Source: Lachnospiraceae bacterium (lineage in GTDB: Bacteria; Bacillota; Clostridia; Lachnospirales; Lachnospiraceae). From it: a DNA stretch of 58,449 nt. A program made the translations under genes and the position numbers. This document shows, piece after piece, positions 50,369-58,280 of this stretch (position 1 is the first letter of the stretch; every line of letters starts with the position of its first letter). The stretch covers positions 1-58,449 of the forward strand of contig JAFTAP010000076.1 of NCBI GenBank assembly GCA_017455525.1, read 5' to 3'. The notes beneath the pieces were generated by a model. That model saw only the letters and a list, made by a program, of their open reading frames with translations, searched no databases and was not told where the DNA came from.

Positions 50369-52473
50369 TGTCAACGAATAAACATTTCGACCTCATCTGC
50401 GTCATAGTGACGATATGTGCCGTGATCGTTACCTTACTTTTTATTAACGGTAAGGCGATCGGCATCACGCCTATCGTAGATGAAGATTCGGAGAATTACG
50501 AGGGAACTGAATATTTCACGGCGAATGACCAGGACGCTTCATGGACGGAGAACACCGATGATATGACTATTATTGACCTTCACGGGTCAGGCGCTGATAT
50601 AGACGGTAACGGCGCATATTTCTATGATGGCGACCTGTATATCACGGGTTCGGGAAAATACGCGATCGGCGGCATCAGCTATGGAAGCATAATCGTGGAT
50701 GCATATGAGTCATCTAAAGTCTATATTCTGCTGGACATGCTGGGGCTTACCTGCGATGATAATGCCTGCTTTATAGTGAACCAGGCGGACAAGGTCTTTC
50801 TTACGCTTGCAGAGGGAAGTGATAATTCGTTCGTGAGCGGCACGGAGTATTCTGATGAGGCCCTGGCAGACGAGATAACGGGCGTGATATTCTCACATGA
50901 CGATCTTACGATAAACGGCAGCGGCTCGCTTACGGTCACAGGCGGGTTCAAGCATGGCATAGTCGCAAAGGATGACCTTGTGATCACAGGCGGCAATATA
51001 TCAGTGGAAGCTCCCACGGATGGAATAAGAGCTAACGACAGCCTTCGCATACGGAATGCGGATATCACCGTGGATGCAGGGGATGACGGCATGGTCTTAA
51101 ACCATGAGGGCGGATATTTCTATATGGAATCAGGAAGCCTTGATGTGACGAGCGGCGATGACGGAATCCATGCAGGCGGTGATGTGACGGTTGTAGGCGG
51201 TGATATCACAATATCAGCTAATGACGATGGTATACATTCAGATACAGCGTTTCTTATAAACGATGGTACTATAACGATAAATGAATGCTATGAGGGTATA
51301 GAGGCCGAGACAATAGACATAGCAGGCGGCGATACGCTTATATATCCTAAAGACGATGGACTTAATGCTAACGGCGGCTCCGGCGATATGTTCGGTATGG
51401 GCGACGGCATGGGAGGTCCCGGCGATATGGGCGGACACCATATGGGTGGTGGCTCAGAGTCCGCAAATTCAGTGTCGGGAAATATGAAGGACTTTCCGGA
51501 CTCATGGAACAAAGCAGATGTATCAGGAAATATGCCTAATATGTCGATAGATATGAATATGGATGAGGACAAAAGTGTAACTGCATCCGAAGAAGGTAAT
51601 CAAGACTCTGATGATTCGGGGAGCGAAGAGGCCTACGTAAAGATAAGTGGCGGAAATCTTACCATAATAAATGACTCCGGTAATGACGCTGACGGCATAG
51701 ACTCAAACGGCGACCTTATCATTACGGGCGGAACCGTGAGGGTGAGCCTTGTAAATAATGGGAACAACAGCGCTCTTGACTACGGAAGCGAGTCGGGCGG
51801 TGTAGCGGAGATCAGCGGCGGAACCGTCATAGCCTGCGGTAATTATTCCATGGCGGAGCAGTTTGATTCATCATCAACTCAGGCGTCGATACTCTATACA
51901 TATAGCGATGGCGCAGAGGCGGGGACAAAGGTTGCTTTAGAGGATACGGACGGCAGCGTCATTCTTGAATACGAGGTACCGCAGACCTTCTCGTCGATGA
52001 ATATGAGCTGCCCTGAGATGCAGGTTGGGGAGACTTATCTCGTAGTCATCGGCGATAATGTAGAGGAGATTACGATAGATGAGATATCGGCATCCTACGG
52101 TGATGCGACAAGCGGCGGCTTCGGAGGAAGCATGAACTTCGGCGGAATGCAGCCCAGAGGCGATTTCGGAGGCTTCGGCGGAGATCATGGTATGGGCGGC
52201 TTTGCGTCAGGCAATGGCATGGAACGCGGCGGTCATGGAGGTCCGCCCGATATGAATAGCAGTCAGGGCATTACGGGAGGTCCCGGCGATATGCCGGGGG
52301 ATGAGACAGACGGAGCAGACGAGGAAGGCACGGAAGCGGCACAGGCAGCCGTGTCGGGTACGACACTTACGGAGTTTGGTTCCGACACATGGACGGCTCT
52401 CGGCACGTCGGTGGCAGCGATCATAGCCGGGATATGCGTTGCAGTGATTTATAAGCGTAGATGGAAAAGATGA
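50368..52473 (+). CDS. Surface protein with carbohydrate-binding beta-helix domain (DUF4353/Cthe_2159 type)
   Basis: A 701-residue protein with an N-terminal membrane segment (residues 8-28) and a C-terminal one (AAIIAGICVAVIYKRR) with a basic tail. The region from residue 65 to about 330 is made of repeated short strands with Gly/Asp turns (GGDITISANDDGIHSD, GGDTLIYPKDDGLNAN), as in Cthe_2159-type beta-helix proteins that bind acidic sugars. A Gly/Met-rich section (residues about 345-370 and 585-650) adds low-complexity repeats. It overlaps the DUF4956 gene by 1 base. The three genes probably act together at the cell surface. Confidence 0.88.
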   Translation: MSTNKHFDLICVIVTICAVIVTLLFINGKAIGITPIVDEDSENYEGTEYFTANDQDASWTENTDDMTIIDLHGSGADIDGNGAYFYDGDLYITGSGKYAIGGISYGSIIVDAYESSKVYILLDMLGLTCDDNACFIVNQADKVFLTLAEGSDNSFVSGTEYSDEALADEITGVIFSHDDLTINGSGSLTVTGGFKHGIVAKDDLVITGGNISVEAPTDGIRANDSLRIRNADITVDAGDDGMVLNHEGGYFYMESGSLDVTSGDDGIHAGGDVTVVGGDITISANDDGIHSDTAFLINDGTITINECYEGIEAETIDIAGGDTLIYPKDDGLNANGGSGDMFGMGDGMGGPGDMGGHHMGGGSESANSVSGNMKDFPDSWNKADVSGNMPNMSIDMNMDEDKSVTASEEGNQDSDDSGSEEAYVKISGGNLTIINDSGNDADGIDSNGDLIITGGTVRVSLVNNGNNSALDYGSESGGVAEISGGTVIACGNYSMAEQFDSSSTQASILYTYSDGAEAGTKVALEDTDGSVILEYEVPQTFSSMNMSCPEMQVGETYLVVIGDNVEEITIDEISASYGDATSGGFGGSMNFGGMQPRGDFGGFGGDHGMGGFASGNGMERGGHGGPPDMNSSQGITGGPGDMPGDETDGADEEGTEAAQAAVSGTTLTEFGSDTWTALGTSVAAIIAGICVAVIYKRRWKR

Positions 52474-53687
52474 GAGCAGTGAGATATATTAACTTATCGG
52501 ACAAGACGGCATCAAAGATCGAGCAGGACAGGCAGAATCATACCGACAACCCCTATGCCTGCAAGGATGAAAATATAATAAGAAGAGATTCCTCGCACGA
52601 TGTGGCGAATCTCCATCGTCCCGCCTTTGTGCGCGACGTGGAGAAGATAATGAATGTGCCTTATTATAACAGGTACTCAGATAAGACACAGGTCTTCTCC
52701 CTCGTCCGCAATGACGATATATCAAGGCGGGCGATGCATGTACAGTATGTGTCGAGGATAGCGAGGAATATCGGAAAGCTCTTAAACTTAAATATAGACC
52801 TTATAGAAGCCATAGCTCTTGGCCATGACATAGGACACACACCCTTCGGACATGCAGGGGAGAGGGCGCTTTCAAAGCTGTATCGCGCCCGCACGGGCAG
52901 GTATTTCAATCACAATGTGCATTCCGTAAGAGTCTTGGATGATATCTGCTGTCAGAACCTCTCGCTCCAGACACTTGACGGCATAATTTGCCATAACGGT
53001 GAGATGGAAATGAAGGAATATGCTCCCCGCAAGGATAAGATGACCTTTGAGGAGTTCGATTGCATGAAGGAAGAGTGCTATGTGGATCAGGAAGCGATAG
53101 GGCGTCTTATTCCCTGTACGATGGAGGGCTGCGTCGTAAGGATATCAGACATCATAGCCTACATAGGCAAGGACAGGCAGGACGCAGAGAGGCTGGGATT
53201 ATTTGATAAGTCGCCTGAATATTCGCAGGAGAAGATAGGCACGAACAATGCCGAGATAATAAATAATATGATAGTCAATATCGTGGATAATTCATACGGA
53301 AAGCCATATATCAAGATGGATGATGATTATTTCATGGAGCTTAAAGCGGCTAAGAAAGAGAATTACTCACATATATACGGAAATGAAAAGACTGAAGCAG
53401 CTTTTAAGGAGCATATAGAGCCAATGTTTGGGGAGCTTTATGATGCTTTAATAAAACAGGCGGAGGAAATGCGTCCTGATTCCGTCTTCGTGCGCCATCA
53501 TGTAGACTATGTGGAGCGAAGTACGCAGTATGTTCATGTGGAGCATAAGGATTACAGGGAGAATACCCCCGATGATATGGTTGTTGATTATATAGCGAGT
53601 ATGACGGACGACTATTTCATAGACCTTCATACGTACTTATTCCCGGAGTCGGAGCATAAAGTTAAGTATTTGGGCTACTTTGACTAA
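52470..53687 (+). CDS. HD-domain dGTPase-family protein
   Basis: A protein of about 405 residues of the deoxyguanosinetriphosphate triphosphohydrolase family. The metal-binding HD signature is clear: HVQYVSRIARN with the first His, and GHDIGHTPFGHAGE with the HD pair and the second His. dGTPase enzymes hydrolyse dNTPs to deoxynucleosides and triphosphate and can limit phage replication. I place the start at ATG 52470-52472, overlapping the upstream stop by 4 bases (ATGA), a pattern used several times in this genome; ATG 52461 would add 3 residues. It follows the VTC trio. Substrate specificity is not clear. Confidence 0.9.
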   Translation: MRAVRYINLSDKTASKIEQDRQNHTDNPYACKDENIIRRDSSHDVANLHRPAFVRDVEKIMNVPYYNRYSDKTQVFSLVRNDDISRRAMHVQYVSRIARNIGKLLNLNIDLIEAIALGHDIGHTPFGHAGERALSKLYRARTGRYFNHNVHSVRVLDDICCQNLSLQTLDGIICHNGEMEMKEYAPRKDKMTFEEFDCMKEECYVDQEAIGRLIPCTMEGCVVRISDIIAYIGKDRQDAERLGLFDKSPEYSQEKIGTNNAEIINNMIVNIVDNSYGKPYIKMDDDYFMELKAAKKENYSHIYGNEKTEAAFKEHIEPMFGELYDALIKQAEEMRPDSVFVRHHVDYVERSTQYVHVEHKDYRENTPDDMVVDYIASMTDDYFIDLHTYLFPESEHKVKYLGYFD

Positions 53688-53692
53688 AGAAT

Positions 53693-53791
53693 CTATTCTA
53701 AGCTTTCGTATAGTACGCCCGTAATGATTTTTATAAGGTCGCTATCATAAAAAGCCCTTATTGGTGCAATATATCTTTCTCTTTTTATCAT
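53693..53791 (-). pseudogene. Remnant of a DUF4143-type ATP-binding protein gene
   Basis: A 32-codon frame beginning MIKRERYIAPIRAFYDSDLI and ending KIITGVLYESLE before a stop. Its first 26 residues match the typical opening of ATP-binding proteins with a C-terminal DUF4143 domain, where the next residues would be the Walker A RRCGKS. Here the frame breaks exactly before the P-loop. A GGGAG ribosome site and a strong promoter (53828-53856) remain. I infer that the rest was deleted. Family match is from recall; a short chance frame is unlikely given the fit. Confidence 0.68.
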
Positions 53792-53820
53792 AAAAATACT
53801 CCCATGATGACTCGTATCTT

Positions 53821-53900
53821 ATTGAGAATTATAACGCAATACGGAATATTTCTCAATACAACTGAGAATTTTTTCTAATTGCAGAAATATTCTCAATAGC
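53821..53900 (-). promoter_or_regulatory. Promoter with two 40-base tandem repeats of TTGAGAAT inverted pairs
   Basis: On the minus strand TTGAGA (53851-53856), 17 bases, TATAAT (53828-53833) form a strong promoter reading into the ATPase remnant. TGAGAAT (53823-53829 and 53863-53869) and its reverse, in TTCTCAAT (53850-53857 and 53890-53897), give two inverted pairs of 37 bases each, in tandem with a 40-base period. One copy is the -35 itself. Confidence 0.7.
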
Positions 53901-53927
53901 AATTGGTTGATTTCAAAAATGATATGG

Positions 53928-55826
53928 TTATCGTTTTGTGATTAAAGCCCTTATTGCATTAAGCACGCAGAGCACCATGACGCCTACGTCGGCGAAGACC
54001 GCAAGCCACATTCCCGCAAGTCCGAGGGCGGACAGGAGCAGGCAGAGAAGCTTTATCCCTATTGCGAAGACTATGTTCTCTTTTACTATGCGGAGGCATT
54101 TCTTCGCTATCCTTATCGCATCGGCAATCTTTAGCGGATCATCGTCCATCAGAACGACGTCCGCTGCTTCTATCGCCGCATCAGAACCCATAGCGCCCAT
54201 AGCTATACCTATGTCTGCACGGGAGAGCACGGGAGCGTCATTTATGCCGTCCCCCACGAAGGCAAGCTTTCCCTTGCCGCCCTTAGCAGAAATAAGAGCG
54301 TCAACCCTGTCCACCTTATCGGACGGCAAAAGCTCCGCATGTACTTCATCTATATGAAGCTCCGAAGCGACCTTATCAGCAATCTTTACAGCATCTCCTG
54401 TCAGCATCACGGTCCGCTTCACGCCGCAGGACTTCAAAGCCCGCACAGCATCGGCAGAATGAGGCTTTATTATATCGGATATAACTATGTGTCCCGCATA
54501 TTCGCTGTCTACCGAGACATGGATCACTGTACCTATATCATCAGGGCACTCTATATACTCTGCCCCGACCGCCGCCATAAGCTTCGTATTCCCGACTGCC
54601 ACACGCTTACCGTCAACTACCGCCTTTATTCCCTGCCCTGCGATCTCCTCTATATCCGAAACCCTTGACCTGTCGATTTCCCTGCTGTATGCCCGTCTTA
54701 AGCTCTGGCTTATCGGGTGCGTCGACGCTGCCTCCGCAAGAGCCGCCATCTCGATCAGCTCGTCCTCCTTTATTGGGCAATGATGGACAGCATCCACCTC
54801 AAAATTCCCCTTGGTAAGCGTGCCTGTCTTATCAAATACGACCGTGTCCGTCTCCGATAAAGTCTCCAAATAATTAGAACCCTTGATCAGCACTCCCGCA
54901 TGGCTCGCGCCGCCAATGCCTGCGAAAAACGTAAGCGGGATAGAGACAACCAATGCGCACGGACAGGATATTACAAGGAATGAAAGCGCCCTGTATACGA
55001 AGCTTCCCCACATAGGCTCTGCTCCCATGAAAAGCATCCGTACTATCGGAGGAAGCACCGCAAGGGCGATAGCGGAATAAACAACCGCCGGCGTATATAT
55101 ACGGGCAAATTTCGTGATGAAATTTTCTGACTTTGATTTGTGGGATGAAGCGTTCTCGACAAGGTCAAGAATCTTTGATACCGTGGACTCTCCGAATTCC
55201 TTCGTAGTCTTTATCCTAAGAGGGCTTGTGAGATTGATGCAGCCGGATATGACTTCATCGCCTTCTACTATATTCCTCGGAAGGCTCTCCCCCGTGAGGG
55301 CAGCCGTATCGAGAGTGCTGCTTCCCGACGCCACTATGCCGTCTATCGGTATCTTCTCTCCGGGCTTCACATATATGACCGTGCCAACCTCTACCTCATC
55401 GGGATCGACCTGCTCTAATTCCCCGTCAGTTTCTATATTCGCATAATCAGGACGGATATCCATGAGCTCCGTGATGTTGCGGCGGCTCTTTCCGACAGCG
55501 ACGCTCTGGAACCACTCGCCCACCTGATAGAAAAGCATGACGGCTATCGCTTCGACATAATCGCCTTTTAGCCCCGACAGATCCTGATAGACCGCAAGCA
55601 CTATCGCGCCGACTGTCGCTATGCACATAAGCAGCGACTCATCCATCGGCTGGCGGTTTTTTATTCCCTTAAAGGCTTTACGAAGCACGTCATATCCGAT
55701 GATGAAATAAGGAACCATGTACAGGATAAACCGCAGCGCGCCGGTTACCGGAATAAAATACAAGGCAATAAGAAGCACCGCCGATATTATTATCCTGTAT
55801 AATGTTTTCTTCTGTTTCTTATTCAT
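53928..55826 (-). CDS. Heavy-metal P1B-type ATPase (Zn/Cd/Pb exporter type)
   Basis: A 632-residue P-type ATPase of the CadA/ZntA group. It has about eight membrane segments, the ion-binding CPC in SCPCALVVS, the phosphorylation site DKTGTLTKG, and TGES and GDGINDAP motifs. The usual N-terminal HMA domain is absent; it is encoded by the small gene 54 bases upstream. Export of Zn2+, Cd2+ or Pb2+ is inferred from the CPC motif and the ArsR regulator nearby. The product would act in the cell membrane. It is convergent with the dGTPase gene. Confidence 0.95.
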   Translation of the reverse strand: MNKKQKKTLYRIIISAVLLIALYFIPVTGALRFILYMVPYFIIGYDVLRKAFKGIKNRQPMDESLLMCIATVGAIVLAVYQDLSGLKGDYVEAIAVMLFYQVGEWFQSVAVGKSRRNITELMDIRPDYANIETDGELEQVDPDEVEVGTVIYVKPGEKIPIDGIVASGSSTLDTAALTGESLPRNIVEGDEVISGCINLTSPLRIKTTKEFGESTVSKILDLVENASSHKSKSENFITKFARIYTPAVVYSAIALAVLPPIVRMLFMGAEPMWGSFVYRALSFLVISCPCALVVSIPLTFFAGIGGASHAGVLIKGSNYLETLSETDTVVFDKTGTLTKGNFEVDAVHHCPIKEDELIEMAALAEAASTHPISQSLRRAYSREIDRSRVSDIEEIAGQGIKAVVDGKRVAVGNTKLMAAVGAEYIECPDDIGTVIHVSVDSEYAGHIVISDIIKPHSADAVRALKSCGVKRTVMLTGDAVKIADKVASELHIDEVHAELLPSDKVDRVDALISAKGGKGKLAFVGDGINDAPVLSRADIGIAMGAMGSDAAIEAADVVLMDDDPLKIADAIRIAKKCLRIVKENIVFAIGIKLLCLLLSALGLAGMWLAVFADVGVMVLCVLNAIRALITKR

Positions 55827-55879
55827 TCCTGCTTATCTTTTTGCTGTGAAATAACCTGGCGAAAGTCGCTTGCTTATGA

Positions 55880-56098
55880 TCAAAAAAATATCTCGCAGTC
55901 GTCCTCGACCTTCTTGCAATTATCCAATACCCTCGGCATTACTTCCTTCGGATCTGCCCCGTCCTCGAACTCCACGTTCATCTTAAGCATCATGAAGTTG
56001 ACCGTCGCATCCTTCACGCCCTCGGTATTCTTCGTCGCATCCTCCATCTTCGCCGCACAGTTAGCACAGTCCACGTCTATCTTATAGCTTTTCTTCAT
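55880..56098 (-). CDS. HMA-domain metal-binding protein
   Basis: A 72-residue protein with a single heavy-metal-associated domain. The metal-binding CxxC is in IDVDCANCAAKMEDATKN near residue 10, and the ferredoxin-like fold continues with VNFMMLKMNVEFEDG. A second Cys pair sits near the C-terminus (CKKVEDDCEIFF). It may bring metal to the ATPase encoded 54 bases downstream, replacing the N-terminal domain that the ATPase lacks. GGGAGGA precedes the ATG. The divergent ArsR gene and its operator lie just upstream. Confidence 0.92.
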   Translation of the reverse strand: MKKSYKIDVDCANCAAKMEDATKNTEGVKDATVNFMMLKMNVEFEDGADPKEVMPRVLDNCKKVEDDCEIFF

Positions 56099-56119
56099 CT
56101 TCGATCCTCCCTTTATTTT

Positions 56120-56161
56120 AACGATTAAACGATTGTTTAATCGTTTGCTTTATATTATACT
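56120..56161. promoter_or_regulatory. ArsR-type operator and divergent promoter
   Basis: A perfect inverted repeat with 11-base arms, AACGATTAAAC (56120-56130) and GTTTAATCGTT (56135-56145), has a 4-base centre. It overlaps a plus-strand promoter (TTGTTT at 56133-56138, 17 bases, TATACT at 56156-56161) for the ArsR gene. The same repeat faces the metal-export genes, so one repressor would control both sides. Confidence 0.75.
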
Positions 56162-56211
56162 GAACATCAGTGGAATGTCAATACATATTTAGGCTTCGAG
56201 GAGTCACAGAA

Positions 56212-56580
56212 ATGAAACTGCCGCATGATCATGGAAACTGCGAATGTTCAGAAAATCTAATGGAAGAAATGCCAAGTCTTGAAGGTTTTTCGGTCGCATC
56301 AGATATATTCAAGCTATTAGGCGACCCATCGAGGGTCAAGCTTTTCTGGCTTCTGTGCCATACAGAGGAATGCGTGACAGACCTTGCGGCAATGATGGAA
56401 ATGTCAGCCCCTGCGCTGTCGCATCATCTTAGATTTCTCAAGACCGCAGGACTCATAGTTTCAAGGCGCGAAGGAAAAGAGGTCTTCTACAGAAGCGCCG
56501 GCACAGAGCTTGCCGATGCCCTGCATCATATAATAGAAAATGTAGTAGAGATAGCCTGCCCTGACGAAGGGAAATTATGA
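56212..56580 (+). CDS. ArsR/SmtB-family metal-responsive repressor
   Basis: A 122-residue winged-helix regulator of the ArsR/SmtB family, likely sensing Zn2+, Cd2+ or Pb2+. The N-terminus has His/Cys residues (MKLPHDHGNCECSENL) and the helix-turn-helix reads CHTEECVTDLAAMMEMSAPALSHHLRFLKTAGLIV, with CVTDLA the usual metal-binding alpha-3 motif. The start is ATG 56212-56214 with GGAG 9 bases upstream. It is divergent from the HMA/ATPase genes and binds the palindrome between them by inference. Its 3' end overlaps the convergent Maf-like gene by 55 bases. Confidence 0.93.
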   Translation: MKLPHDHGNCECSENLMEEMPSLEGFSVASDIFKLLGDPSRVKLFWLLCHTEECVTDLAAMMEMSAPALSHHLRFLKTAGLIVSRREGKEVFYRSAGTELADALHHIIENVVEIACPDEGKL

Positions 56581-57044
56581 TACAACCGCCTGTATATCTC
56601 CGCCACCGGAAGTCCTTTGACATTGCTGTAATCTCCGTCTATCTTTTCTACGAGTATCGCTCCCCTGCCCTGTATGCCATAAGCTCCCGCCTTATCTAAA
56701 GGCTCGCCGGATTTGGCATATTCCCGAAGGATTTGCTTATCAGAGTCATACATCTTTACATCAGTCTTTACATGGAAGGTTTCCATATCCCGCTCCTGCC
56801 CGTCCGCTCCTTGCGGAAATATAAGCGTAACCCCTGTGTAGACTGAATGCGTCCTGCCCGCAAGCATGCAGAGCATACCATAGGCCTCATCCACATCTGC
56901 CGGCTTACCCAATATCTTATCATCAATCTCAAGTATCGTGCCTTCAGGTAATCCCGTCATCAATTCATTTCTCACGAAAGCCGCTGCTTTCGGATGAGCA
57001 CTTTCAAGCCTTTTCATTATTCCTAACATTGCGAATGGGTTCAT
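56526..57044 (-). CDS. Chimeric protein with the C-terminal part of a Maf nucleotide pyrophosphatase
   Basis: A 172-residue protein. From about residue 36 it matches Maf proteins: LGKPADVDEAYGMLCMLAGRTHSVYTG, then SGEPLDKAGAYGIQGRG and the final SNVKGLPVAEIYRRL. The N-terminal 34 residues (MNPFAMLGIMKRLESAHPK and on) are not Maf. The SxSPRR motif is missing and the active-site Asp in DTVV has become Gly (EGTILEI). The last 13 residues extend into the ArsR gene. I infer a gene fusion; catalytic activity is doubtful. The N-terminus resembles a separate small Clostridia protein as I recall it. It starts 2 bases after the ATPase gene stop, with the ribosome site inside that gene. Confidence 0.8.
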   Translation of the reverse strand: MNPFAMLGIMKRLESAHPKAAAFVRNELMTGLPEGTILEIDDKILGKPADVDEAYGMLCMLAGRTHSVYTGVTLIFPQGADGQERDMETFHVKTDVKMYDSDKQILREYAKSGEPLDKAGAYGIQGRGAILVEKIDGDYSNVKGLPVAEIYRRLYHNFPSSGQAISTTFSII

Positions 57045-57046
57045 GG

Positions 57047-58108
57047 TCAAATCTCCTCTCTGCCTGTATCGTAGTTACGCAGCACATATTCCTCAAATAA
57101 TGGTAACGTGAATTTTATGTATCCATGCTCGCTTCCGTCAAGGATACCTCTCTTAACAAGTCTGTCTCTGTAGGGCGTGTATTCGTTGTTGGATATTGCA
57201 AGGAAATCCTTGATTTCCTTTGCCTTACCGGTCTTTGAGTTCGCTAATCCATATGCAAGCTTCCTGTCGCCTGCTGACATTTCCGCCCATATCTTCTCAT
57301 AAGAATAATCTTCAAGATACTGTCTGTATTCAGATATTGCCTCGGCGTATTTGCCGTCATTATTCCATGTATAATAGCCTAACACCTGAAAAGCAAGAGA
57401 ATAACCCTTCGTAAGCTTCGCCATTTTTAGAGCATCCTCATCATTAAGACTGAATTTCCTTTTATAGCTTTCAGCTATCGTACCTATATTCAATGGCTTT
57501 AATTCAATCTTAGGCGCACGGTAAAGAAAAGTCAGGTTCTTTTCATTCTGAAGATTATTTATATTTTCATATAGCCCTGTCATAAGTAAGTAGACCGGCA
57601 GATCCTGTCTTACGAATATCTGAAAAGCACCGGCAAAAGCCCTCATATATTCTGTAGAAGTAACTTCGTCTATGCAGATCAGCAGCTTTTTCTTATGCTT
57701 TTTCATGCTCTCAAGCATCTTGGATATGGCTACCTGCATATTAGTTATAGGCACGCCGCCTTTTACCTCAAGACCTATACCGAAGAATGAAAGATTTATG
57801 CTCGCCTGCTGAAAAATCCGCGCCAGATAATCTTCACTGCTGAGGCTTGCAGCTAAATCCATCATAAGGTCCTGAGACGAATTAAGCTCTGCAATGATCC
57901 ATTCGTCATGCTTCAAAAATTCTTTTTCAATCTCCGTCATAAATACGGTTTTCCCGCATCCTCTGACTCCGGTAATCATAAAAATCTGTTGCGAAGCCGG
58001 TTCATCAAGGAAGGTCTCTATCACCTCTGATTTCTGCACGGTACGGTCTATAGTTTCTAACGGCTCCTTGCCGAATGTAAGAGAATAAGGATTTTTCTTC
58101 ATGATCAA
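57047..58108 (-). CDS. AAA/STAND-like ATP-binding protein of a Clostridia family
   Basis: A protein of about 351 residues with Walker A GVRGCGKT (residues 47-54) and Walker B LLICIDEVTS, followed by a sensor-like FVRQDLPVYLLMTGLYENINNLQNEKNLTFLYRAP and a helical lid region with a winged-helix-like end. It is a family common in Clostridia whose function is unknown. The first in-frame codon at the window coordinate is TTG, followed by Ile and then the ATG, which is the likelier start (58100-58102). It heads a two-gene unit with the Maf-like gene. Upstream lies a tandem repeat array. Confidence 0.88.
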   Translation of the reverse strand: MIMKKNPYSLTFGKEPLETIDRTVQKSEVIETFLDEPASQQIFMITGVRGCGKTVFMTEIEKEFLKHDEWIIAELNSSQDLMMDLAASLSSEDYLARIFQQASINLSFFGIGLEVKGGVPITNMQVAISKMLESMKKHKKKLLICIDEVTSTEYMRAFAGAFQIFVRQDLPVYLLMTGLYENINNLQNEKNLTFLYRAPKIELKPLNIGTIAESYKRKFSLNDEDALKMAKLTKGYSLAFQVLGYYTWNNDGKYAEAISEYRQYLEDYSYEKIWAEMSAGDRKLAYGLANSKTGKAKEIKDFLAISNNEYTPYRDRLVKRGILDGSEHGYIKFTLPLFEEYVLRNYDTGREEI

Positions 58109-58119
58109 TCACCCACATA

Positions 58120-58195
58120 TTTATCGTTTTTTATCATTTTCAATATTTTTTATCATTCTTTATCATTTTTAAGAATTTTATCATTCTTTATCATT
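58120..58195 (-). repeat. Three-unit tandem repeat upstream of the ATPase gene
   Basis: Six copies of TTTATCATT (the first reads TTTATCGTT) start at 58120, 58130, 58149, 58159, 58177 and 58187. They form three pairs with 10-base spacing inside each pair and 28 to 29 bases between pairs. A TATAAT on the minus strand (58208-58213) lies just upstream, so the repeats fall in the transcribed leader or operator zone of the ATPase gene. Confidence 0.85.
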
Positions 58196-58207
58196 TTTGT
58201 CTATGGT

Positions 58208-58237
58208 ATTATATAGCTTAGCTCTTACTTTTATTCA
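58208..58237 (-). promoter_or_regulatory. Putative promoter of the ATPase gene
   Basis: On the minus strand a perfect TATAAT (58208-58213) has TGAATA 18 bases upstream (58232-58237), a weak -35. Transcription would start near 58201, directly before the repeat array. Confidence 0.5.
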
Positions 58238-58280
58238 TAAAGTACAGTAAAATCTGCACAGATGCATTTTTTAAATATTA

